DNA of 64,000 bases from Azonexus fungiphilus (GCF_003634965.1 NZ_RBXP01000013.1:62001-126000); one strand, 5' to 3'; positions 50,474 to 60,370 are shown, counted from the stretch's first letter. Program-made: numbers and translations. Notes: a model not told the origin generated them from the letters alone.

Positions 50474-50922
50474 GACGCCCCCCTTGCGGACGCTGCTGCG
50501 AGTTCGGCGACGCGTGCCGACGCGGCAGCGCGCAACCCCAGGCGGAGATCGGGCGGAGGCACGCAGCCGGCAGCCTTGTCCGGCCATTCGACCAGGCAGA
50601 CGGAAGCGTCGTTGAAATATTCGCCAAACCCCGCATCGAGGAACTCCTCTGGTGACTCGAAGCGATAAAAATCAAAGTGATACAAGTATAAACTCGAAAC
50701 CACGTAAACTTCAACCAAGGCATAGGTCGGACTCTTGACCGGGCCGGCATGGCCGAGCGCCCGGATCAGTGCCCGCGCCAGCGTCGTCTTGCCGGCGCCG
50801 AGGTCGCCCTCGAGGTAGATCACCAGGCCCGGTTGCAGCGCCAGCGCGAGGTCGGCGCCGAGACGCTGGGTCGCCGCCTCGTCGGGCAGATCGAAAACGG
50901 CGGTAACATCCGGGCTATGCAT
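50407..50922 (-). CDS. tsaE: tRNA threonylcarbamoyladenosine ATPase TsaE
   Basis: A 171-residue P-loop protein with Walker A EGDLGAGKTT (K45), SPTYALVEVY switch and HFDFYRF plus VEWPDKA motifs. It supports t6A37 tRNA modification with TsaB/TsaD. The ATG at 50922 follows GGAG with 8-bp spacing. It overlaps amiC by 67 bp at its 3' end, and its start abuts that of divergent queG. The tsaE-amidase order is widely conserved. Confidence 0.93.
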   Translation of the reverse strand: MHSPDVTAVFDLPDEAATQRLGADLALALQPGLVIYLEGDLGAGKTTLARALIRALGHAGPVKSPTYALVEVYVVSSLYLYHFDFYRFESPEEFLDAGFGEYFNDASVCLVEWPDKAAGCVPPPDLRLGLRAAASARVAELAAASARGASCLKTLASIRAAGGSSVTPVPH

Positions 50923-51981
50923 GATCAGGACTCCACTGTGGACATTGCGGCGCTCAAGGCGCGCATTCGCGAACTCGGCCGCGGACTCGGCTTTGCCGAG
51001 ATCGGGATCGCCCGCGCCGAACCGGGCGCGGCGGTCGACCGCCTGCGTGCATGGCTGGCCGCCGGCATGCACGGGGAGATGGATTATATGGCGCGCCACG
51101 CCGAACTGCGCGCCGACCCGCAGCTGCTGCAGCCGGGCACGCTCACCGTCATCTCGGCGGCGGTCGACTATCTGCCGCATGCGAAATCGGCCGATGCCCC
51201 CGGCCAGGCGGCGATCTCGCGCTACGCCCAGGGTCGCGACTACCACAAGGTGGTACGCGGTCGACTGCAGAAGCTGGCCAGCGCCATCGGCGAACTGGCC
51301 GGCCCCTACGGCTACCGCGTCTTTTCCGACTCGGCGCCGGTGATGGAGGTCGAATACGCGCGCCAGGCGGGAATCGGCTGGCGCGGCAAGCACACGCTGC
51401 TGCTCTCGCGCCAGGGCTCGTGGCGCTTCCTTGGCGAAATCTACTGCGACCTGCCGCTACCGCCCGACGCGCCGGTCGACGAGCACTGCGGCTCCTGTCG
51501 CGCCTGCCTCGACGCCTGCCCGACCGGCGCCATCGTCGCCCCTTACGTGGTGGACGCGCGGCGCTGCATTTCCTACCTGACGATCGAACTCGCCGGCGCC
51601 ATTCCCGAAGAATTCCGGCCGCTGCTCGGCAACCGCATCTACGGCTGTGACGACTGCCAGAGCTGCTGCCCGTGGAACCGCTTCGCCCAACTCGGTGACC
51701 GCGAATTCGCGCCGCGCCACGGACTCGACTCGGCTTCGCTGGTGACCCTGTTCGCCTGGACCGAGCAGCAGTTCGACGACCGCCTGGCCGGCAATCCGAT
51801 CCGCCGCATCGGCCACGAACGCTGGCTGCGCAACATCGCCGTCGGCCTCGGCAACGGACCGTGCACGGTCGACGCGCTGCAGGCACTGAAAATGCGAGCC
51901 GACGATCCCTCGCCGCTTGTCCGCGAACACGTCGCCTGGGCGCTGGCCCGACTCGAGCGCAAACAGGCTGCCGCCGACTGA
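50917..51981 (+). CDS. queG: Epoxyqueuosine reductase
   Basis: A 354-residue cobalamin and iron-sulfur enzyme for the last step of tRNA queuosine synthesis. Two 4Fe-4S motifs: CGSCRACLDACPTGAI and CDDCQSCCPWN. SRYALGRDYHK-like and VDARRCISYLTIEL segments match QueG. The ATG at 50917 abuts the tsaE start; a GTG at 50938 with AGGA 7 bp upstream is an alternative start 7 codons in. Confidence 0.94.
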   Translation: MHDQDSTVDIAALKARIRELGRGLGFAEIGIARAEPGAAVDRLRAWLAAGMHGEMDYMARHAELRADPQLLQPGTLTVISAAVDYLPHAKSADAPGQAAISRYAQGRDYHKVVRGRLQKLASAIGELAGPYGYRVFSDSAPVMEVEYARQAGIGWRGKHTLLLSRQGSWRFLGEIYCDLPLPPDAPVDEHCGSCRACLDACPTGAIVAPYVVDARRCISYLTIELAGAIPEEFRPLLGNRIYGCDDCQSCCPWNRFAQLGDREFAPRHGLDSASLVTLFAWTEQQFDDRLAGNPIRRIGHERWLRNIAVGLGNGPCTVDALQALKMRADDPSPLVREHVAWALARLERKQAAAD

Positions 51982-52033
51982 AGCCAGCGGTTATCATCAG
52001 CGCTCGCTGATAGACCCATCGAAACACCCTGCC

Positions 52034-53122
52034 ATGCCCGAAAACGCCTGCCTCGTCATTGCCATCGACGAACCCCGACGCCTCCGCGAAATTTTTGGCG
52101 ACGACGCCAGCACCCGCGCCCTAGCCGACTTCGGCAGTGCCGCCACCGCCCTGGCCGAGCGCCTGCTGGCCCGGCACACGATCACCGGCCGCGAGCACGA
52201 TCCGGCGCAAGCCTGCTGGCAATTCGAATTCGCGCTCGCTGCCGGCATCGGCGACCCGGCCGAAACACTGGCCAGCATCGCGACGGCCGGCCGGCAGCTG
52301 CTGCCGGAAACACTCGGCGCCATCTTCGGCAGCGGCACCGGCATGCGCCTGCCGGCCCGCCTGCATTGCCGCAGCGGCGACACCGCGATCGCCCCGGCAC
52401 CGACGGACGACAACGCAAGCGACGAAATCGAACGGCTGCTCGCCGGCGACGCCATCCGCACCGTCGTCCAACCGATCATCAACCTGCGCGACCGCCGCCT
52501 GCTCGGCTACGAGGCCCTCTCGCGCGGCCCGCAGGATTCGCCGCTGGCCCGCCCCGACCGCCTGTTCGCCGCCGCCCACGCGGCCGGCCTCGGGCTGGCC
52601 GCCGAACTGACCTGCGCCCGGCTGGCCCTCGAACGCACCGCCGGCCGGCTGGCTGCCGGCCAGTTTCTCAGCATCAACCTCGGCCCGGCGGCGCTCGCCT
52701 GTGCCGCCGACACGCTGCCGCTGGCCGGACGCAGCGACGTCGTCGTCGAACTGACCGAACACCTGCCGCTCGACGCCGCCGAAGACCTGCGCAGCGCCGT
52801 CGGCCGCCTGCGCCAGCTCGGCCTGCGCATCGCCCTCGACGACACCGGCTGCGGCTTCGCCGACCTGGGCACGGTCGAAATCCTGCGTCCGGACATCGTC
52901 AAGCTGTGCATCACGGTGATCCGCAACGCCGGACGCGGCGATCCCTTCGTCGAGGCGATCCGGCGCACGGTCGGCCAGTTGCATGCGCTCGGCGCGCAAG
53001 TGCTGGCCGAGGGCGTGGAAAGCGAAAGCCAGCATGCGGCGCTCGCCGACTGCGCCATCGAACTCGGCCAGGGCTGGCTCTACGGCCGGCCGCTGGCACT
53101 CGAAGACGCTTTCGCGGATTAG
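52034..53122 (+). CDS. EAL-domain protein with degenerate GGDEF-like N terminus
   Basis: A 362-residue protein. Residues 1-125 look like an eroded GGDEF domain, with WQFEFAL where GGDEFAL would be. The EAL domain (about 130-355) keeps the catalytic set: E of YEALSR, N of SINLGP, E of VELTE, DD of ALDDTGCG, K of VKLC (KID in most), E of AEGVE and Q of GQGWLYGRP. c-di-GMP hydrolysis is therefore possible despite the changed loop 6 (TGCGFADL). No membrane segment. It follows queG by 52 bp. Confidence 0.86.
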   Translation: MPENACLVIAIDEPRRLREIFGDDASTRALADFGSAATALAERLLARHTITGREHDPAQACWQFEFALAAGIGDPAETLASIATAGRQLLPETLGAIFGSGTGMRLPARLHCRSGDTAIAPAPTDDNASDEIERLLAGDAIRTVVQPIINLRDRRLLGYEALSRGPQDSPLARPDRLFAAAHAAGLGLAAELTCARLALERTAGRLAAGQFLSINLGPAALACAADTLPLAGRSDVVVELTEHLPLDAAEDLRSAVGRLRQLGLRIALDDTGCGFADLGTVEILRPDIVKLCITVIRNAGRGDPFVEAIRRTVGQLHALGAQVLAEGVESESQHAALADCAIELGQGWLYGRPLALEDAFAD

Positions 53123-53129
53123 GCCCGCT

Positions 53130-53966
53130 TCAGCGGGCGACCGGCCGCTGCGGGTCGGCGCACCATTCGCTCCACGAGCCGCCGTAGAGGCGGGAACCGG
53201 GCAGACCGGCGATTTCCATCGCCAGCAGGTTGTGGCAGGCGGAAACACCGGAGCCGCAATAGTGCACGACCTGCGCCGGCGAACGGCCGGCGAGCAGCCG
53301 GCGCCACTCGGCGGCAAGTTCGGCGGCCGGCTTGAAGCGGCCGTCGGCGGCGAGGTTGTCGCGGAAGAAGCGGTTGATCGCGCCGGGGATGTGGCCGCCG
53401 ACCGGATCGATCGTCTCGTTCTCGCCGCGGAAGCGGTCGGCGGCGCGGCCGTCGACCAGGCACAGCGACGACGCGCCGAGCATTTCCTGCACGAAACCGG
53501 CGTCGACCGTCAGATCGCGCTGCTGCGCCACGAAGGTCGCCGGCGTCGGCGCCGGCACCACGGCATCGACCGGACCGCCGGCGGCGAGCCAGGCCTGCCA
53601 GCCGCCGTCGAGGACGGCGACGGCGTCGTGGCCGAGCCAGCGAAGCAGCCACCAGAGGCGGCCGGCGATCATGCCCTGGGCATCGTCATAGACGACGACC
53701 TGGGTCGCCGGCGCGATGCCGATGGCCCCCAGGCGCGCCGCCAGCAGCGCCGGCTCGGGCAGGGGATGGCGACCGTTGCGGCCGTTCAGCGGTGCCGACA
53801 GGTCGCGGTCGCAATGCAGGAAGACGGCACCGGGAATGTGCGACTCGGCGTAGGCCCGCTCGCCGTAGCCGGTATCGAGCAACTGGTGGCGGACATCGAC
53901 GACGCACCAGCCGGCATCGAGCCCGGCGCGCAACTGGTCGACGCTGGCCAGCGTCCCCAGGCTCAA
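53130..53966 (-). CDS. sseA: 3-mercaptopyruvate/thiosulfate sulfurtransferase
   Basis: A 278-residue tandem rhodanese. The second domain has the active-site loop HYCGSGVSACHN (Cys near residue 233), closer to mercaptopyruvate enzymes (CGSGVTA) than to thiosulfate ones (CRKGVTA). DVRH and DGRAADRFRGENE motifs are in place. The TTG start at 53966 is supported by GGAGGAAGAGG and a TTGA overlap with the SpoIIAA-like gene. Confidence 0.88.
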   Translation of the reverse strand: MSLGTLASVDQLRAGLDAGWCVVDVRHQLLDTGYGERAYAESHIPGAVFLHCDRDLSAPLNGRNGRHPLPEPALLAARLGAIGIAPATQVVVYDDAQGMIAGRLWWLLRWLGHDAVAVLDGGWQAWLAAGGPVDAVVPAPTPATFVAQQRDLTVDAGFVQEMLGASSLCLVDGRAADRFRGENETIDPVGGHIPGAINRFFRDNLAADGRFKPAAELAAEWRRLLAGRSPAQVVHYCGSGVSACHNLLAMEIAGLPGSRLYGGSWSEWCADPQRPVAR

Positions 53967-54313
53967 GCCTCTTCCTCCAGCCAGGCATCGGCGTCGGCCG
54001 CCTCGTCGAAGACCTGGACGTCGGCATTGACGAAGGTCTGCGAGATCCAGGCGCTCCAGGTCACCCATTCGCTGTCGGTGACGACGGCGATGCGGTTGAA
54101 ATCGTTGGCGTGGGCGCGCGAGAACTTGACTTCCTCCCAGGCGACGTCGAGCGTCAGCGTGCCCATCTTGGTCAGGTCGAAGAAAAGGTCGACCGGGCCT
54201 TCGAACTTGATCTTGTAATTGACGACTTCCTCGAACTCCCGGTAGTCGGCCAGCGTGAATTCGCCGAACACGGAAACATTGACGCGGTGGTTCTTGTGGT
54301 CGATGACGATCAT
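53963..54313 (-). CDS. SpoIIAA-like (STAS-fold) protein
   Basis: A 116-residue protein matching the SpoIIAA-like family: IDHKNHRVNVSVFGEFTLADYREFEEVV, GPVDLFFDLTKMGTLTLDVAWEEVKF, RIAVVTDSEWV and an acidic tail. It lacks a clear phosphorylatable Ser of true anti-anti-sigma factors. Coupled to sseA by a 4-bp overlap. Role unknown. Confidence 0.82.
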   Translation of the reverse strand: MIVIDHKNHRVNVSVFGEFTLADYREFEEVVNYKIKFEGPVDLFFDLTKMGTLTLDVAWEEVKFSRAHANDFNRIAVVTDSEWVTWSAWISQTFVNADVQVFDEAADADAWLEEEA

Positions 54314-54343
54314 GGCTTGCTCCTTTGTTGTTTTACGGCCAGT

Positions 54344-55195
54344 TTAATCCTGCGCCACCGGGCTGGCACGCGAAAAATGCGTCGCCGCAATGCCCGACAG
54401 CACGATCAGGCCGATCGCCGCCCACGCCGATGCCGGCAGCACCTCGCCCCAGAACAGCACGCCGGCGAGGCTGGAGAAGATCACCGTGCTGTAGGCCAGC
54501 GCCGCCGACATCAGAGTCTTGCCGCGCGAGTAGGCGCGGGTCATCGCCAGCTGGGCGAAGGTCGCGAAGCCGGCGACGCCGAGCAGCAGCAGGCCGCTGT
54601 CACGGTCGACCGGGCGCATCTCGTCGAAAACCAGCCAGACACCGGCACAGACGGTCGACACCAGGGCGAAGTAAAAAACCGTGCGGGTTTCCGGTTCGCC
54701 GCGCGCGCCGAGTTCGCGCACGCTGAAATAGGCGCCCGCGGCAAGCACGCCGGAGGCCAGCCCGACCAGACCGCCGAACAACTGCTCGGCGTGGAAGGTC
54801 GGGCGCAGCAGCAGGACGACGCCGGCCAGCCCGACGGCGAGCGCGCCGAGCATGCCGGTGCGCATCCGCCAGCCGGCCAGCGCCAGGTAGAGCGCGAGGA
54901 AGATCGCCGAGGTGTAGTTGAGCGTCACCGCGGTCGCCAGCGGCAGCAGCGTGATCGCATAGAAATAGGCGAACAGCGCGACGAAGCCGACCACGCCGCG
55001 CGACACATGCCAGCGCCAGTGCGGGGTGCGCAGCGGCACGCCGCGCAGGCGGACCAGGGCGAACATCAGCAGCAAGGACAGGAAGCTGCGCCAGAAGGTG
55101 ATCTCGACCGCCGAATGGCTGGCGGCAGCAAGCTTGACGCAGACGCCCATGCAGGCAAACAGGAAACTGGCGACGATCATCCACAGGGATTGCAT
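54344..55195 (-). CDS. EamA-family (DMT) transporter
   Basis: A 283-residue protein of ten predicted helices in two EamA repeats (about 5-135 and 145-275), with ALNYTSAIF-like YTSAIFLALYLAL and AYSTVIFSSLAGVLFWGE motifs at equivalent places. Such proteins export small metabolites; the substrate is unknown. It lies 30 bp upstream of the SpoIIAA-like gene in the same direction. Confidence 0.88.
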   Translation of the reverse strand: MQSLWMIVASFLFACMGVCVKLAAASHSAVEITFWRSFLSLLLMFALVRLRGVPLRTPHWRWHVSRGVVGFVALFAYFYAITLLPLATAVTLNYTSAIFLALYLALAGWRMRTGMLGALAVGLAGVVLLLRPTFHAEQLFGGLVGLASGVLAAGAYFSVRELGARGEPETRTVFYFALVSTVCAGVWLVFDEMRPVDRDSGLLLLGVAGFATFAQLAMTRAYSRGKTLMSAALAYSTVIFSSLAGVLFWGEVLPASAWAAIGLIVLSGIAATHFSRASPVAQD

Positions 55196-55269
55196 GGGCG
55201 GAACACTCGGAGGAAGAAGGAATGCGGGACGAAAAAACGGGGCGGCGGTCTGGCCCGGCGCCCCGCGTC

Positions 55270-55286
55270 TGACGGTCAACCGTCGA
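55270..55286. repeat. GTCGAC-type palindrome, copy 3 (imperfect)
   Basis: TGACGGTCAACCGTCGA is a 17-bp variant of the family with changes at the centre and one arm, followed by an A-run, between the Rieske gene stop and the EamA gene. Confidence 0.45.
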
Positions 55287-55302
55287 AAAAGGCCAAAAAC
55301 GC

Positions 55303-56439
55303 TCAGCGCGCCTCGATCTCCTTCTGCATGATCCGGCGGTAGAACTCGTGGAAGTGCTGCATGCCGTCCTCCATCGGGCTCTGGTACGGACCGACCTCAT
55401 TCTTGCCTGCGGCCAGCAGCGCCTTGCGGCCGCGGTCCATGCGCTCGCCGATGTCGTCGTCCTCGATCGCGGTTTCCATGTAGGCGGCGCGTTCGGCCTC
55501 GATGAACTCGCGCTCGAAATCGACGATTTCCTCGGGGTAGTAGAACTCGACGACGTTCATCGTCTTGTCCACGCCCATCGGGATCAGCGTCGACACGACC
55601 AGCACGTGCGGATACCACTCGACCATGATGTTCGGGTAGTAGGTCAGCCAGATGGCGCCCTGCGGCGGCGTCTCGCCACGGTCGCCGTAGTACTCGCGGA
55701 CGACCTTCTGCCAGCGGTTGTAGGCAGACGAGGTGGAGTCCTTCATCAACGAGGTGATGCCGACCTTCTGCACCGAGTACCAGTCGCCGAACTGCCAGGT
55801 CAGGTCGTCGCAGGTGACGAAATTGCCCAGGCCCGGGTGGTAGGGCACGACGTGGTAGTCCTCCAGATAGACCTCGATGAAGGTCTTCCAGTTGTAGTTG
55901 CACTCGTGCATCTCGACGTGGTCGAGCTTGTAGCCGGTGAAATCGAGGTCGCGGGCGACGTTCATGCCGGCCAGGTCGGCATTGGCCGAACGCGGGCCCT
56001 TGAAGAGCAGGCCGTTCCAGTTCTCCAGCCTGACCTTGTCGAGGTTCAGGCAGGGATTCTGCGGGAAATGCGGCGCCCCGATCAGCTCGCCCGACTGCTC
56101 ATAGGTCCAGCGATGGATTGGGCAGACCACCGGCCCTTCGAGCTTGCCCGAACCTTGCAGCATGATCGCCTGGCGATGCCGGCAGACGTTCGACATCTGC
56201 CACAGGCCGGCATTCGGCCCGACCGAGCCGCCGTTGAGCAGCATCTGGCCGTGATCCTTCCACTCGAGCGTGCGATAGTCACCACCCGTGGGGGCCATCA
56301 ACTGGTGACCGACATAGCCCGGACCGGCATCGAAGATGAGTTTCTTCTCCAGCGCGTGAATCCGTTCATCGAAATACCAGTCCACCGGCAGTTGGGAAAC
56401 TGCGGGCGCCAACCGGGACGACGTCGCCATGTCGGACAT
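55303..56439 (-). CDS. Rieske non-haem iron oxygenase, large subunit type
   Basis: A 378-residue protein. The Rieske 2Fe-2S ligands are C86-R-H88 (NVCRHRQ) and C106-x2-H109 (CPIHRWTY). The catalytic iron site is the E-D-YHVVPYH segment (H196, H201) with a C-terminal Asp/Glu region. It resembles choline-monooxygenase/GbcA and other ring-hydroxylating alpha subunits. No reductase or ferredoxin gene adjoins, so the electron donor and substrate are unknown. GGAGG lies before the ATG. Divergent from xseB. Confidence 0.87.
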   Translation of the reverse strand: MSDMATSSRLAPAVSQLPVDWYFDERIHALEKKLIFDAGPGYVGHQLMAPTGGDYRTLEWKDHGQMLLNGGSVGPNAGLWQMSNVCRHRQAIMLQGSGKLEGPVVCPIHRWTYEQSGELIGAPHFPQNPCLNLDKVRLENWNGLLFKGPRSANADLAGMNVARDLDFTGYKLDHVEMHECNYNWKTFIEVYLEDYHVVPYHPGLGNFVTCDDLTWQFGDWYSVQKVGITSLMKDSTSSAYNRWQKVVREYYGDRGETPPQGAIWLTYYPNIMVEWYPHVLVVSTLIPMGVDKTMNVVEFYYPEEIVDFEREFIEAERAAYMETAIEDDDIGERMDRGRKALLAAGKNEVGPYQSPMEDGMQHFHEFYRRIMQKEIEAR

Positions 56440-56535
56440 TCCAAGCCTCCAGCGGGTTAAAAAGGACGTTGATTTTACCCGAATTTGACCGAAATACCCC
56501 GGATGGAGTATTTTCACGCGTTTCCCCGAACCCGG

Positions 56536-56781
56536 ATGCTCATGGACCAGACGCCGATTGCCGACATGAAATTCGAGACCGCAGTGGCTGAACTCGAGGC
56601 CATCGTCTCCGGCATGGAAGGCGGCCAGCTCGAACTGGAAGCCTCGATCGCCGCCCACCAGCGCGGCATGGCGCTGATCCGCCACTGCCAGCAGCAGCTG
56701 GCGCAGGCCGAGGAACAGATCCGGATCATCGAAAATGGCGAGATCCGCGATGTCGACCGCAACACCCTGGAGAACCAGTGA
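56536..56781 (+). CDS. xseB: Exodeoxyribonuclease VII small subunit
   Basis: An 81-residue helical protein: MKFETAVAELEAIVSGMEGGQLELEASIAAHQRGM...LIRHC..QLAQAEEQI, the full XseB pattern. The ATG at 56536 or at 56542 may be used; neither has a strong ribosome site. It overlaps ispA by 4 bp in the conserved xseB-ispA-dxs order. Confidence 0.93.
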   Translation: MLMDQTPIADMKFETAVAELEAIVSGMEGGQLELEASIAAHQRGMALIRHCQQQLAQAEEQIRIIENGEIRDVDRNTLENQ

Positions 56782-57662
56782 GCACGCCCTTCGCCGAATG
56801 GATGGCCGCCACCCAGGCCCGCACCGAGGCCGCGCTGGCCTGCCACCTGCCCTGCGCCGACAGCATCCCGCAACGCCTGCATGAAGCCATGCGCTACGCG
56901 ACGCTGGCCGGCGGCAAGCGCGTCCGCCCGCTGCTCGCACACGCCGCCGGCGAACTGACCGGCGCCGATCCGGCGCGCCTCGACGTGGTCGCCTGCGCAG
57001 TCGAGCTGATCCATACCTATTCGCTGGTGCACGACGACCTGCCGTGCATGGACGACGACGTGCTGCGCCGCGGCCGGCCGACCTGTCATGTCGAATTCGA
57101 CGAGCCGACCGCGCTGCTGGTCGGCGACAGCCTGCAGACGCTGGCCTTCGAACTGCTCGCCAGCCAGCCGCTCGGCGAGCGCCAGCTCGAGATGATCGCC
57201 CTGCTCGCCCACGCCAGCGGTTCGTGCGGCATGGCCGGCGGCCAGGCAATCGACCTGGCTTCGGTCGGCAAGCCCCTCGAACAGGCCGAACTCGAACTGA
57301 TGCACGCGCTCAAGACCGGCGCCCTGATCCGCGCCGCGGTCCTGCTCGGCGCCCTCGCCGGGACGCCGCTGTCGGCCGACGAACGCAAGCAGCTCGACCG
57401 TTTTGCCAAGCGCGCCGGCCTGCTCTTCCAGGTCGTGGACGACATCCTCGACTGCACCGCCAGCACCGCCACCCTCGGCAAGACCGCCGGCAAGGACGAA
57501 GCCGCCGACAAGCCTACCTATGTCGCCCTGCTCGGTCTCGAACGCGCCCGGGCCTACGCCGAGGCGTTGCGAACCGAAGCCCTGTCGGCGCTGTCCATCT
57601 TCGGCGAACGCGCCAGCCGCCTGACCGCGCTGGCCGATTTCATCTGCCACCGCCAATTCTGA
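56778..57662 (+). CDS. ispA: Farnesyl diphosphate synthase
   Basis: A 294-residue prenyl transferase. First Asp-rich motif [20 protein letters not shown], second VVDDILD; the GGKRVRP opening is present. The GTG start lies in a GTGA overlap with xseB. Makes farnesyl diphosphate from IPP and DMAPP for quinones and undecaprenyl phosphate. Confidence 0.96.
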   Translation: MSTPFAEWMAATQARTEAALACHLPCADSIPQRLHEAMRYATLAGGKRVRPLLAHAAGELTGADPARLDVVACAVELIHTYSLVHDDLPCMDDDVLRRGRPTCHVEFDEPTALLVGDSLQTLAFELLASQPLGERQLEMIALLAHASGSCGMAGGQAIDLASVGKPLEQAELELMHALKTGALIRAAVLLGALAGTPLSADERKQLDRFAKRAGLLFQVVDDILDCTASTATLGKTAGKDEAADKPTYVALLGLERARAYAEALRTEALSALSIFGERASRLTALADFICHRQF

Positions 57663-57664
57663 CC

Positions 57665-59551
57665 ATGAGCCAATCGCTGCTGGAAACCATCGACAGCCCG
57701 GCCGACCTGCGCCGGCTGGACCGCAAGCAGCTGGTCCAGCTCGCCGGCGAACTGCGCGAATTCCTGATCGAATCGGTCTCGCAGACCGGCGGCCACCTGT
57801 CGTCCAACCTCGGCACGGTCGAGCTGACGATCGCCCTGCACGCCGTCTACGACACCCCGGCCGACCGCCTGGTCTGGGATGTCGGCCATCAGTGCTACCC
57901 GCACAAGATCCTCACCGGCCGCCGCGCCGGCATGGGCAAGCTGCGCATGCGCCACGGCATCGCCGGTTTCCCCAAGCGCTGCGAGAGCGACTACGACACC
58001 TTCGGCGTCGGCCACTCGTCGACCTCGATCTCGGCCGCCCTGGGCATGGCCCTGGCCGCCAAGCACAAGGGCGAGGGGCGCAAGGTCGTCGCCGTCATCG
58101 GCGACGGCGCGATGTCGGCCGGCATGGCTTTCGAGGCAATGAACAACGCCGGCGTCGCCGACGCCGACATGCTGGTCATCCTCAACGACAACGAGATGTC
58201 GATCTCGCCGCCGGTCGGCGCGCTCAACCACATCCTGACCCGGCTGACCTCGAGCAAGACCTACAACGCCGCCCGCGAAGCCGGCCGCCACATGCTCGGT
58301 TTCGCGCCGCCGCTGCTCGAACTGGCACGCCGCGCCGAGGAGCACGTCAAGGGCATGATCGCCCCGGGCACGCTGTTCGAGGAGTTCGGCTTCCATTACT
58401 ACGGCCCGATCGACGGCCACGACCTCGACGCACTGATCCCGACGCTGGAGAACCTGAAGAAGCTCAAGGGCCCCAAGTTCCTGCACGTGATCACCAAGAA
58501 GGGCCAGGGCTACAAGCTGGCGGAAAGCGACCCCATCCTCTACCACGGCGTCGGCAAGTTCTCGGCCGACCAGGGCATCGCCAGCGGCAAATCCGGCGGC
58601 AAGCTGACCTACACCCAGGTCTTCGGCGACTGGCTGTGCGACATGGCCCGCGCCGATTCGCGCCTGGTGGCGATCACCCCGGCCATGCGCGAAGGTTCCG
58701 GCATGGTCCGCTTCGCCAGCGAATTCGCCGACCGCTACTACGATGTCGGGATCGCCGAGCAGCACGCCGTCACTTTCGCCGCCGGGCTCGCCTGCGAAGG
58801 CCTGAAACCGGTCGTCGCGATCTATTCGACCTTCCTCCAGCGCGCCTACGACCAGCTGATCCACGACGTCGCGCTGCAGAACCTGCCGGTCGTCTTCGCC
58901 GTCGACCGCGGCGGCCTGGTCGGTGCCGACGGCCCGACCCACCACGGCACCTTCGACCTGTCGTTCGCTGCCTGCATTCCGAACCTGGTGGTCATGGCAC
59001 CGGCCGACGAGGCCGAATGCCGGCGCCTGCTGAGCACCGCCTTCGCCCATCCCGGGCCGAGCCTGGTCCGCTATCCGCGCGGCAGCGGCTGCGGCGCGCA
59101 GCCATCAGGCGAGCTCGACACGCTGCCGCTGGGCAAGGGCGAAATCCGCCGCCGCGGCCAGGGCGTCGCCCTGCTCGCCTTCGGCAGCCTGGTCGCCGCC
59201 GCCGAAGCCGCCGGCGAGACGCTCGACGCGACCGTCGTCAACATGCGCTTCGTCAAGCCGCTCGATATCGACCTGATCGTCGAGCTGGCCGGGAACCATT
59301 CGCTGCTCGTCAGCATCGAAGAGAATGCCGTGATCGGCGGCGCCGGCTCGGAAATCGAGCGGGTGCTCGGCGAACGCGGGTTGAACGTGGCCGTGCTGCG
59401 TCTCGGCCTGCCGGATCGCTTCGTCGATCATGGCGAACAAGGTCAGCTCCTCGCCGAGCTCGGCCTCGACAAGGAAGGCATCGTGCGCAGTGTGCGCGAG
59501 CGCCTGACCCAACCCAACCAGACAGAATCCCGACAGAACAGCAGACCATGA
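57665..59551 (+). CDS. dxs: 1-deoxy-D-xylulose-5-phosphate synthase
   Basis: A 628-residue transketolase-like enzyme that starts the MEP pathway. Thiamine motif [18 protein letters not shown], catalytic-loop GGHLSSNLG and [13 protein letters not shown], and E of [10 protein letters not shown] are intact. It follows ispA by 2 bp and overlaps folE2 by 4 bp. Full length. Confidence 0.97.
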   Translation: MSQSLLETIDSPADLRRLDRKQLVQLAGELREFLIESVSQTGGHLSSNLGTVELTIALHAVYDTPADRLVWDVGHQCYPHKILTGRRAGMGKLRMRHGIAGFPKRCESDYDTFGVGHSSTSISAALGMALAAKHKGEGRKVVAVIGDGAMSAGMAFEAMNNAGVADADMLVILNDNEMSISPPVGALNHILTRLTSSKTYNAAREAGRHMLGFAPPLLELARRAEEHVKGMIAPGTLFEEFGFHYYGPIDGHDLDALIPTLENLKKLKGPKFLHVITKKGQGYKLAESDPILYHGVGKFSADQGIASGKSGGKLTYTQVFGDWLCDMARADSRLVAITPAMREGSGMVRFASEFADRYYDVGIAEQHAVTFAAGLACEGLKPVVAIYSTFLQRAYDQLIHDVALQNLPVVFAVDRGGLVGADGPTHHGTFDLSFAACIPNLVVMAPADEAECRRLLSTAFAHPGPSLVRYPRGSGCGAQPSGELDTLPLGKGEIRRRGQGVALLAFGSLVAAAEAAGETLDATVVNMRFVKPLDIDLIVELAGNHSLLVSIEENAVIGGAGSEIERVLGERGLNVAVLRLGLPDRFVDHGEQGQLLAELGLDKEGIVRSVRERLTQPNQTESRQNSRP

Positions 59552-60342
59552 CCGCCACCAGCATTCCCGACGTACAAAGCTCCGCCGACACGCGCCAGAT
59601 CGCGATCAACAAGGTCGGCATCAAGTCGATCCGCCACCCGATCAAGGTCCAGGACAAGTCGGTCGGCATCCAGCACACCATCGCCACGTTCAACATGTAC
59701 GTCGGCCTGCCGCACAACTTCAAGGGCACCCACATGTCCCGCTTCGTCGAGATCCTGAACTCGCACGAACGCGAGATCTCGGTCGAGAACTTCCCGGCCA
59801 TGCTGCAGGACATGATCGTCCGCCTCGAGGCCGAAACAGGTCACATCGAGATGAACTTCCCCTTCTTCATCAACAAGACGGCACCGGTTTCCGGCGTCCA
59901 GAGCCTGCTCGACTACGACGTCACCTTCATCGGCGACATCAGCGGCGGTGAGATCGTGACCTCGGTCAAGGTCGTCGTCCCGGTCACCAGCCTGTGCCCC
60001 TGCTCGAAGAAGATTTCCGAGCGCGGCGCCCACAACCAGCGCTCGCACGTCACCGTCACCGCCCGCACCAACGACTTCATGTGGATCGAGGAACTCGTCC
60101 AGCTGGTTGAAGCCGAGGCTTCCTGCGAGCTCTACGGCCTGCTCAAGCGCCCCGACGAGAAGTACGTCACCGAACGCGCCTACGACAACCCGAAGTTCGT
60201 CGAGGACATGGTCCGCGACGTCGCCGCCCGCCTCAACGCCGAGGCCCGCATCGACAGCTACGTGGTCGAGTCGGAGAACTTCGAATCGATCCACAACCAC
60301 TCGGCCTACGCCCTGATCGAGCGCGACAAGAAAAACGCCTGA
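59548..60342 (+). CDS. folE2: GTP cyclohydrolase FolE2
   Basis: A 264-residue COG1469 type IB cyclohydrolase making dihydroneopterin triphosphate. The metal Cys is in [27 protein letters not shown] closes the active site. FolE2 enzymes work with several metals and are common in this phylum. It ends the xseB-ispA-dxs-folE2 unit; a perfect palindrome begins in its stop codon and a terminator follows. Confidence 0.95.
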   Translation: MTATSIPDVQSSADTRQIAINKVGIKSIRHPIKVQDKSVGIQHTIATFNMYVGLPHNFKGTHMSRFVEILNSHEREISVENFPAMLQDMIVRLEAETGHIEMNFPFFINKTAPVSGVQSLLDYDVTFIGDISGGEIVTSVKVVVPVTSLCPCSKKISERGAHNQRSHVTVTARTNDFMWIEELVQLVEAEASCELYGLLKRPDEKYVTERAYDNPKFVEDMVRDVAARLNAEARIDSYVVESENFESIHNHSAYALIERDKKNA

Positions 60343-60366
60343 ATCTGACGGTCGACCGTCAGATTC
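60341..60366. repeat. GTCGAC-centred palindrome, copy 4 (perfect, 26 bp)
   Basis: Left arm GAATCTGACGGTC and its exact complement, no gap. It starts in the folE2 TGA. Four bases later an A-run opens the terminator, the same layout as copy 2. Confidence 0.8.
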
Positions 60367-60370
60367 CCGC

